Of a stretch of 64,000 bases of DNA, positions 35,932-47,900 are shown one piece after another. Every line of letters begins with the position of its first letter. Within the stretch, counting starts at the first letter, position 1. The notes beneath the pieces were generated by a model, which saw only the letters and a list, made by a program, of their open reading frames with translations, did no database searches and was not told the DNA's origin. The stretch lies in the IMG/VR virus record IMGVR_UViG_3300031839_001380, positions 62,001 to 126,000 of that record; one strand, written 5' to 3'. Source of the stretch: a virus. A program made the translations under genes and the position numbers.

Positions 35932-38900
35932 ATGATAGAGACAAACTCCCCGCTAAGCCCAAGAGTAAAGACTTATCAGATTGTTTCTGAATCTATACCC
36001 GAATTTGCGGTCTCAGAAAACCCAAAATTTGCTGAGTTTCTAAAACAATATTATATCTCCCAAGATTATCAAGGTGGTCCGGCAGATATTGCTGAGAATA
36101 TTGACGCATATCTTAAGATTGATAATCTTACTGTAGATGTCATCAAAGGAGGTACAAATCTTGCTAGTGATATCTCAGATAGTGATGATACTATCTCGGT
36201 AACAAGCACGGATGGATATCCCGAAAAACATGGTCTTATTAAGATTGATAGTGAAATTATAACTTATGCAGACAAGACTGAAAATAGTTTTACTGGATGT
36301 ACGAGAGGGTTCAGCGGGATTAGTTCCTATACTGCACCTAATAATAATGAAGATCTAGTATGGGAATCAACAGTTGCTTCCTCACATACTACAGGATCAA
36401 TTGTTCAAAATGTTAGTGCTCTTTTCTTAAAAGAGTTCTATAAAAAATTGAAGGCGATGTATACTCCTGGATTAGAGGGAGTAAACCTATCACCACAGCT
36501 GGATATTAATAATTTCATCAAAGAGGCAAGAAGTCTCTATGAATCGAAGGGTACAGAAGATTCATTTAAGATTCTGTTCAAAGCTTTATTTGGAATCGAT
36601 CCAAAAATCAATGATCTTGAAAAGTACCTGATCAAACCATCATATGCAAATTATGTAAGAAGAAAAACACTTTCTCTTGAGTTAATTTCCGGTAACCCAG
36701 CAAATTTGGTTGGCGAAACATTATATCAAGATAATGACCCTACAAATGATAAAGTTAATGCAGCTTCTGGTCCGATTTCAGAAGTTAGTAACATCAGAGA
36801 TAATTACTACAAAATCTCTCTATTCACTGGTTTTGATGAGAGATCATTAACTGACGGCACATTTGTTGTTCCTGGTAAAACTCGTAATATTGGTGATATT
36901 GGGATTGGTGCGTCTGTAATTACTGTTGACTCCACAATTGGATTTTCCAGCACTGGAACTTTATCGATTGGATCAACCACATATTCGTATGCAACTAAAA
37001 GCATAAGTCAATTTTTTGATGTTACTCCTGTAGTATCGACGAACATTATAAACAACACAGATATCTCTGCTCCTAACATTGTTTATGGGTTTGAGAATGG
37101 CGATTCTTCTAAAAGAGTAGAATTTAAGGTTACTGGTGTTCTTAGTAAGTTCTTATCTAATGCAGATCTTAGAAATCTAGATAAAGACTCTTCTATTAGA
37201 ATTAGAAACCTGGGAAGATTAATTGAGAACCCAGATACTAATAAATCATACGAAGAAATCTTTTTTAATTCTTGGGTTTACAATACATCTGCAAGATATG
37301 AGATTTCTACCTTTTCTGGATCGGGTTTTGTATTAGATGGAAACATTGATAAGAGTAGTATCCGAAAGAATGATCTTGTTGATATTGTCAACAGAAATTC
37401 TGAGTTAGTAGCTGCTACAGCTTTAAGAGTATCCTCCGTAAACACATCTACAAATACTGTCACTCTTAGTGGTGCTATTCCCACTTTAGATTCGTCACTT
37501 TTTTATGATTTAAGAAGAGTACAGAAAAAAGCAAATTCTAATATTGTACCGATTAGAGGTGGTCAAAATCAATTACTATCGGACATTAATAATACTTATA
37601 TTGAGACAGAAAATGAGTCTAGCACTGGTAAAAGAGAAGGTTATGTAGCATCTAGCTCTTTACCTAATTATTTGATTACTGTAGATAAAGTTAGATCTAC
37701 ATTAGTTAACCCTAGTGCTGGTCTCGGGAACTTTGATGGATATGATAGCACACAAGATGCATATACTGTCCTAGCGTTTACCAACGATGTTCCATTTAAA
37801 ACTGGCGAAGAAGTTCTATATGTTCCATCTGAAGGAACTGTCGGAATTATTGGTCTTGAGCAAAAGGGATATTTTGTAAAAGTTTTAAGTCCTGCTAATA
37901 GGATTCAATTATATACATCTAGAGCTTTCATCAAAGCAAATCTTCCAGAATATTTCAATCCTACTGGTGTTGGTGGAACACATGATTTCATTCTTGCTAG
38001 TCAGGGTAAGCGGGAAATTTTTCCATCCAGACCTATTCGTAGATTTACTCTAGAACAAGAACTTAAAAGTGGTAGAGAATCAACAACTACATCAGAGATT
38101 ACTGCTGACGGCAACACAGGTATGCTTGTCAATGGTCTTGAAGTATTAAATTATAAAGGCGAAAATCAAGTATACTATGGACCATTAAGACAAATTAATG
38201 TTCTTAATGGTGGTGTTGGGTATGATGTCCAAAATCCTCCCAATATTACTATTTCAGACCCATTGGTCAGTGCAGCTAATACTGCCGGATCTATTGTCAG
38301 TCTTGCGGGAACTGTCACTTCTGTTTATATTGACCCTGTAGAATTTGATATTGATCAAGTTGTTAGTGTTGAGATCTTTGGTGGTAATGGCACTGGAGCA
38401 TTCGGAAGGGCACTACTTGAGGAAAGATACCGGGAGATATCTTTCAGTGGCGTCAGTACCCTTTCTGGCGGTGCTGTAGAAGCAATAAACGATAGGTTTA
38501 CTTTCCTTTCAAATCATAACTTAGTATCTGGTAGTAGAATTGTTTACAATAATAATGGAAACAATAATTTAGGTATCGCAACTACCGGAGCTTCAAATGA
38601 AGAATTGACCCTAATGAGTGGTCAAGACTACTATGTAAGATCTTCTGGCGATAAATCCATCTACTTACATTATACAAAACAAGATGCTGTTGTTGGTATT
38701 AATACCATATCAATTTCTGAGGAAGCAGCTGGATCTAATGCTGGTCAACACATCTTCAGAACTTTTGAAAAGAAAACTACTATTGGTAGAATTATTGTAG
38801 AAAATTCTGGTAGTGGATATGCTAGCAGAAATATTTTAGTGAATCCAGCAGGTATCAATACTTTTAGAGATTATGTGAGCTTTGAAGAACACGGATTTAA

Positions 38901-41900
38901 AGATGGGGATATTGTAAATTATTCATATGATACTACTGCTGTTACAGGACTTAGTTCTACCAAGCAGTATCAAGTATTAAAGGTTAATGACGATGCATTC
39001 AGATTAGCAGAAGTTGGCAATAAAGGGGATGCGAAAGTATCTGGTGATAACTACAATAAAAAAATCCACACATTCCTAGATTCTCAGGGATCGGGATTCC
39101 AAAGATTTAGTTATCCTAAAATTGAATGTAATATAAAAGTACTAACAGAAGATCAGAAAGAACAAGATCTTGTAGCCACTCCAATTGTTAGAGGTCATGT
39201 AGTTGACGCACCTTTATATGCTAGAGGTAGAAATTATGGATCTACTGTCGTCGATTTCCAAAACCCACCAACAATTTCAGTTGAGAGTGGTACACTAGGT
39301 CAAGTTGGACTCATTTTTTCAAATGGTAGAATTATCTCAGCATTTGTCCAAGCTGGGGGATCTGGATATTCTGGTCCACCAGATATTATAGTTTCTAGTG
39401 CCAGTTCAGAGGCAAACGGAGCTATTCTTAGATCAGTAGTAGAAAATGGATCTATTACTGAAGTAAAGGTTATTTCTGGCGGAGTTGGATATGCTGCTAG
39501 TACAACAACCACCAGTATCATTAATCCAGGTTCAAGTCTTAAACTTGAAGCTCAATTAAGATCTTTGGTAATTAATAAGGCATTTGGTCTGAATGATACT
39601 GAATTAGATTATCTCGCTCCTTTCTCGGGAGGTGTTGCTGTAAATTATATTGGATATGGAAATTCTATTAGAGAATTCTTTGAAGATGATGGTTCTAGCC
39701 ATTCTCCAATTATTGGATGGGCGTATGATGGCAACCCAATATACGGTCCATATGGATTATCTGACCCCAATAATATCCAGTCTGATGTTAAGAGGCAAGA
39801 ATCTAGTTATAATATTATCTCAACTAACATTACAAATAGACCTCCAATATCAGTTTTCCCATATGGATCTCTAGTTAAAGATTATTCCTATGATGGATCT
39901 GGAGATTTAGATGAACATAATGGTAAGTTCACAAAAACTCCAGACTTTCCTGAAGGAGTTTATGCTTATTTTGCAACTGTAGATATTAATAATAAGCCAC
40001 TATTTCCATACTTTATTGGAGACACTTTCCGCAGTTTCGCAATTCCCGAAAATACAGTTAGGGGATTGGTCATCGATCAAACCAATTTTGACTTTGAATC
40101 TTCAAAACTAGTCAGAAATACCTTCCCATACAATATGTTTGGTGACGGTAAATCATATGATTATGTTTTTCAACCATATAGGTCAAATAATCAAGAATCT
40201 GTTCCAGATAATCTTGGCATAGGATCAATTACTGATATCCAGGTTAATTTTAGAGGATCTGGTTACAGTGTCAATGATAATATCATTTTTGACAATAGCA
40301 ACACAACTGGGGGCGGTTTATCTGCGGAAGTCAGTAAAGTTTTTGGATCTGATATCAATCAGGTAAGTAGCAATACGGTATCTTTCTTAAATGTACCTTT
40401 TAAGATGGGGAGAGAAACCGCAGAATTTAAAGTTTCTCCATATCATGAGTTTAGTGATGGTCATGTCATTAGAGTTAGTGGTATTTCCACTTATGTTAAA
40501 GGACTTGAGACTTATCACAAAATTTCAGTACAATCATATAAAGCAACTCTAAATCAAGACGGGTACACTGGTATCATTACAGACTTGAAGGTTAGCCTTG
40601 TTCCTCCAAATGTTTCTGCCGGAGATTCTATTGGTATCGGAACAGAAACTGTCCGTATTTTGAATGCATTCCCATCTGAAAAAATTGTTAGAGTAGAAAG
40701 ATCCGCTGGATTTGCTACAGCTTCTGTTGGAGCAGCTGTTACTTATTTTACAAGTAAATTTACTCTACCAATTTCAGAAACATCCACTATTGATTCTAAA
40801 TTCCAAGATTTATATTATTTTAATCCAAAAGAATCAGTTGGAGTTGGCACTACTGTAGGATTTTCAACATCCGTTAATGTTTCATTAAATGGAGTAACTA
40901 AAACAAGATCAATTCTTTCTCAATCCATCTTTATTGAGGGGCATGATCTAAAAACCAATGATTTAGTCACCTTTGAAAGAAATGGAAATGCTGTTATCAA
41001 TGCAACTGCTTCGATTGATCCATACATTGCTCCCAGTGCCCTTCCAGCAAGTCTTTATGTAGTTCGCAAGACTAGCAACACAATTGGTCTTAAAACTTCT
41101 CCTGATGGTTCTGAGTTGTTCTTTACGACGACTGGAGACGATAGCTCAAACTATTATTTCCAAACGAATTATACGCAGCAGATATCTAATATTGAAAGAA
41201 GCGAGTTAACCGTAGAGACATCTAATTCTCATAACTTAAGCATTAATGACCAGGTATCTCTTGTAGTAAAACCAGGAATTACAACTGGTATCGGACAGGC
41301 AGAAGATGTTACAGTAAAACTACTAGATGGAAACTTAATTTTAAATCCGGTAGAAATTGCTACAACGGGAATCAATACGGTTACTAACATCTTTACCGCT
41401 AATAACCATGGTCTTGAAACTGGATTTAAAGTTTTAGCTTATGGTCCTTTTGGTGATGAAAGTAGCCTTCCTGACAGTTTGTTCCAAAGAACATATTTTG
41501 TCTTGAAAATTGATAATGATACATTCCAATTATCAGATTCTAGATCTCAACTATTTCTTGATCCTCCTGAAATTGTCAGTGTAACTGGTGTTGGGTCTAC
41601 TGGACAAACTATAAATCCAATCAACCCACCAATTAAAGTAACTAAAAATAACAATATAGTATTCAATTTAAACGACTCATCTTTACTTGGCGGTGTATTA
41701 AAGATTTTTTATGACAGCAACTACTTCAATGAATTTGTTGGGACCGGAAATACTTCTAGTTTAGAAGTTGTTGGAGTCAATACTGTTGGTCTAGGAACAA
41801 CAGTTGCAGAAGATATGTCCAAATTGACAATTAATTATAATGAGAATATTAAAACTGAGCTATATTATGGATTTGAAAAGGGTGGATATATGTCAACCTC

Positions 41901-44900
41901 TGATACTGAGGTTGTTGGATTTACTAGAATTAGTTTTATTGATAGTACATATACCGGATCATATAGTGTTACCGGTGTAGGATCAACTACCTTTACTGCA
42001 ATCCTTGCAACTGAATCAGAGCAATCAAAATATTCAGCACAAGACTGTGAAGAGATTTACTACACCACGACATCTATTGGAGCAACTGGCGGAATTGCAA
42101 AAGTTCGCATCATTAATAATGGATTTGGATACGATAGAATTCCTGCAGTTACATCTATTGGGAATAGTGGAATTAGTGGAAATCTTCTTCTGACCGGTCC
42201 CTCGATCAATCAATTGAAAGGCGTAACAGTCCCCACTGATGTTTTTGGATATCCCTCAGACAATACTTTAAAACCAGATGCATTCTTACCTAGATCTGTA
42301 CAGGCTAAAAATGCAAATAGAGTAATCGATGTAGATGTTACCTTTGGTGGCAAATCTTACTTGAATGCACCTTCTCTTGTCCTTTACGATAAATCTACCG
42401 GAATTATTGTCAATAATGGTTTGATTACTTGTGAACTTAGTGATTCCGCTGTAAACAGTGCTAAGGTTGTCGTTCAACCTAGAGGTTTGAGTGCAAATGC
42501 TTATGGCGTTGCTCCACTAAGAAACAGTAATGGTATTTCCATTATTGAAGCTTTCTCTGATGTTGGTGTTGTTACCTGCAAAATTACTACCCCAATTCTT
42601 GGATATGTTGACGAACCTTTTGTTGCAGGGGAAGAAGTATATCTTGAAGGAATTGAATTTAATAATGACGGAGATGGATTTAACTCTGGCGACTACTTAT
42701 TCACTAATTTTAAAATTGATACCTACAACTCAGCAGTAAATCCACGAGAAGTATCATTTAAGTATACTGGATTAACTACAAATGTTGGTACTGGAGCAAC
42801 TGTAGTTCCTGGCTTTGGTCAAATTGTTAAAGCAGGTGACCTTGCACAGTTCTCATCTACAATATCTTTCTCACCATTTGCTAAGAACGAACCGTTAAGA
42901 AGAAACAATGATAATGAAACTGATCTAATTTTGAGATCTATTGATACAAATACTGGGATTATGGTCATCGAAGGTTCTAGACCTTTGGAACCTGATGATA
43001 ATCTTGTCGGCACTAATAGTGGTGATCGTGCAGAAGTAGAATCAGTTACAGTATTTGATGGATATTATGATATCGATTCTACTATTGATACTAATGTTGG
43101 ATGGTCTGATAATATTGGACTAATTGGTGATAGTAATCAATTCTTACCCGATAATGACTACTATCAGAATATGTCTTATGCTATCGAAAGTGATAAGACA
43201 TTTGATGAAATTATTACTTATGTAAATGATATTGTTCATCCAGCTGGGATGAAGAACTTTGCAAATACTCAAATTTTATCGATCGGTGATGCTGGAGAAT
43301 CAGTACAACCTGCCGATGATGCTGGTGGATTTGTTCTTGACTTTATTAGTGATCCATTGAGAGTTGATGGGATTTATAATTTCGATCTTTCTAGAGATGT
43401 TAATGCTAACAACAATACATCTAAATTCCTAGAGCTTAAATCTACAAGACTTGCGGATTTTATTCTCAATAAGACTAATAGAGTCCTTATTCATGATGAT
43501 ATTAGTCCAAATTTCATTAGTAACGAATCTAACGATTTAAGTGATGATAGAACTATTGCTGGGATTGTTGCTGGAAGAAATTTCTCAAGATATCTTATTC
43601 AAACAACTCATTCGGCAGAAAATCCTCTGAATAATCAGTATCAATTAAATGAGGTTATTCTAGTAACAGTTGATAAGAGTACTTATCTTTTACAGAAGTC
43701 ACATATCAACAATACCAACAATGTTGGTCTTTCAACTGGATATGCAGAGTTCTTCTCATTTTACAATGCTGACGATGATCTTACTGAAATAAGAATTAAA
43801 CCTTATGAAACTTTTGATACTAATTACGATATTAAGACATTCCAGCAAGGTTTTTCTGCTGATGTAGGAATCGGATCTACCAATACCGGCAATGCTGTAA
43901 ACTCATCTGCCAATGTTCTTGTAGGATCTGGGTCTACCACGCAAGTTATCGGATTTAGTACTACTACATTTGTTGGTGGTGTTGGTCATTTTCTTATAGT
44001 AGATTCTGCAGCGAAGAGTATTGATTATGTTGAGTTAGCTCTCCAACATGATGGTACAGATACTTACCTAACAGAACTCGCATCGTTTAATACTCGCCAA
44101 AGTCTTGGTGGTATTTCAAGTCCCAACTTCATGGGTACATTTACTTCTTCTATTGAAAGTGGAGTTGTTAAAATTGACTATATTCACAATGAGAGTTCTA
44201 CTCTCGCAATTAGAAGTAAATTTGTATCATTCGAGAATGTTGGACTTGGTACAACTTCAATAAGACACCTCAACCTTAAATTTACTCCAGAAGGTACTGA
44301 GAGAACAGCTAGAGTTATTGTTGGTGCATCTGCTACTACTGGAATTTCTACAGTTGTTGGTGTCAGTAGCTTTACTAACTTATCATTCAAGTCAACCGTA
44401 CATGTTTCTTATGGATCAACTCAGACACTACATCAAATCTATGTATTGTCAGATCCAGAAAAAGCTGATACTTACATATCACAGCAACCAATCGCAGCTA
44501 TTGGCACTACTACTGGTATCGGCACATTTGGAGCAGAATTTAGTGGAAGCAATGTAAATCTGGAATTCTATCCAGATTCTGGAGTAACAGGAATTGTAAG
44601 CATCTATTCTTACAACGAAGTCTTGTATAAAGACCCAGATCCAAACGGAACACTTGCAGGTATCGGTTCATTTGACTATGGCAATGTATTTGAAAATGTT
44701 ACCCAAAATACTTACTTAGGAATCAATAATAGAAACATTAGAACATTCGATCTCAAATATGAAGGAACACCAATTTATGAAAGAGATCTAAACCCACAAG
44801 ACCCAGGTCAAATTGACTTTGGAACAGGTCTTATTAGTTTCAAGCATTTCTTCTCGAATGCAGAACCAGTTACATATGAACCAGATTCTAATATTGTTGG

Positions 44901-47900
44901 TGTTGCTGCTAGTGCTCTTCAATATGTTACTGGATATGGGCACACATCTCTCCCATCCACAGTCTTTATCATTAAAAATAACAATGATCAATTCTTCATC
45001 TCCACCAATCTTACTGATGCAAGATCTGGAATAGCTGTTACTTTCCAACCAGGAACCTCTGCTGGAAACAAGCATAGATTTACTATGGATAAGAGAGATG
45101 AAAAAACGATCATCGCTCTCAATGGAATTGTTCAAAAACCAATTTCATACACTCAAATCACTTACGATCTTGATGTTGCAGTAAATGGTATTGTTACTTC
45201 TTTTGCACTTAGTGGATTAAGTACAGTTACTTCTGGTGATCTGTTAAAACTTGCTGATGAGTACTCAATTGTAAGAACTGTTGGTTTTGCTACTCAACCA
45301 ACTGGACCTATTACAGGGATCGGCACTTGGAGTATCGTTGAGGTTGAAAGGGGTGCTGTTGGATCTGCAGCTACTGATCATGCTGCTGGTTCTATTGCAA
45401 GAATTCATAGGGGATCTTTCCAAATTCTTAATAGTCAAGTTCACTTTACAGAAGCTCCTCTTGGTGGTGACCTAGGAGTTATTGACCCACAGAACTTACC
45501 ATACCCTAGAGCATCTTTTGGTGGCAGAACTTATTTAAGAAATGATTATAGAACTAATGAACTATTTGATGATTTTTCGGACAAGTTTGATGGACTTGAA
45601 AATACCTTCCCACTAACTGCTACTGGCGCTGCTGTAACTGGTATTGGTTCTACTGGTGGTAATGGCGTTCTGTTCATTAACGGTATTTTCCAAGCACCAT
45701 TTGGAGAAAATAACGAAGGAGTTTCTAACTTTAAAATTATTGAAGATCCCGTTTCTACAGCTGCTAGTGTTCAATTTAGTGGTATCACATCAGTTGGATT
45801 CACCGATTTAATTATCGATATAGATGATATCAACCAGAACCAACTCCCTAGAGGCGGTGTTATCGTTTCTATTGCGTCTACTCCAGGAGTAGGTTATGCA
45901 CCGTTTAAAGGAGCTGATGTCCGTCTTAATGTTGGTGCTGGCGGTACTATCACTGGTATTGTCGGGATCTCCACCACAGGTCCTTCTGTATCTCTTAGTA
46001 ACGCTGTTTATGATAAGAGAACGGGCATCATGACCGTTACTACTTCAGCGAACCATGGTCTTCTCGTCGAAGATCAAGTAAAACTGACTGGCATTGCATT
46101 TACTTGTGGTGCAGCTCATGCTGGCGTTACGACTACTATTTTCCCAGAGCATAATGATCCATTCTCTGTTGCTGGTATTATTTCTGCTACTCAATTCAAA
46201 GTTCAAGTTGGTCCGTCTACAATCCCACACACTTATGTGAGTGGTGGTACTGCTGCACCTTTCTTCCCACTTACTTTTGGGTCTGGATATAATACCAACC
46301 TTGGTACTATTGGCATTGCTGTTACTACATCCACAGGTACAGGAGCTACTGTTACTGCTGTTGTAGGTGCTGGTGGATCTTTGGTGTTCAGTGTTACTGG
46401 ACCAGGTACAAACTATACGGAAAATGATATTGTCATTACTCCAGAACCCAATGGAGAAAATCTCCCGATTGTTGGTGTTTCTAGAATTGGACTTGGAAAT
46501 ACAACTTTAACCGGTGTTGGTTGTTCCGTCACTATTCAAATCGCAGGAGTGAGTACAGCAACTGGAATTGGATCAACATTATTTGAAGTATCTGAATTCC
46601 AATTTAGTAAGAAGGGGTACGGATTCAAACGCGGTGATAAGTTCACCGTAACTGGTCTTTCTACTGATCCTTATGCTGGAGACAAGTTCAGTCCATTTGA
46701 GTTAGAAGTTGTTGATGTATTTACTGACCAAGTTTCTTCTTGGCAGTTTGGTAACATCGATTACCTTGATAACATTCGACCATTCCAAAATGGTAATCAG
46801 AAGAGATTCCTTCTTTATTATCAGCAATCACTAGTTAGTTTTGAAATTGATAGAGGGGATCGAGATTCTAAAGAAATCGACCTTTCTGCAGTTCTTCTCA
46901 TCTTTATTAATGGTGTTATTCAAGAACCCGGCATTAACTACACATTTGATGGTGGTTCCGTTATTGAATTTACGAGTGCTCCTACTTCTGAAGATAATGT
47001 CGTTATTTTCTTCTATAGAGGAACAATCGGGCAAGATAGCTTCTTATTTGATGTAAATGAGGTTATTAAAGTCGGTGATAATCTCAGACTGAGAAAGAGT
47101 GCCCAGATTGAGTTAAATCAAGTCACTCAAAGTACTGAAAATCTTGCCCAAAGTGCTAATAGAATTGTTAAGAGAATTGATAGTGCAGCTACAGTAGAAA
47201 CTGCGTTCTATCAGGGTGTAGGTATCAGCAATGATAACTATAAACCGATGGATTGGATTAAGCAGAAAAAAGATATTATCATTGACGGATCCCTAGTATC
47301 AAAAGCTAGAGATTCTATTGAAGCACAGATTACTCCGATTGCAAATGTAATTGGAGTCTTAACTACAACCGATTCCTTCGTATATGTTGATTCTACTGCT
47401 ATGTTCAGAGATACTGATAATGGTTTAACCGGGTCATTCAGTCTTGCGTATATTGCAGAAGTTGGATTCGGTACAACCGCAGTTTATGGAATAAACTATG
47501 AGAACATCACAGGAATTGAACCATTAGTTGCGAATGTTCAAGGATTTATTGGAGTTGTTACTGGTATCAGTACATGTCCTGGTATTGGAACTGATCTTGC
47601 TCTTCTCATTCAGTTTGACGCTCAAGAGTATGTGAATGATGGTAATAGCACTGCTGGATTAACTACTGGACAACCATTCAAGCTTTATGGAACTGGTATT
47701 AACACGGTTAGTGCTGCTGTTACTAGCATCGATACGCACGATACTGACATCGTAGGTATCAGTACATTCAATGGTGACAACATTTACTATGTCCATGCAG
47801 TAACCACACGAAATGGTGGTCGTGTGGGAGTTATCACTGCTAATATTGCATCTTATACTAATGTAAGTGATTTTGTTGGAGTTGGTTCTACCTCAATTCC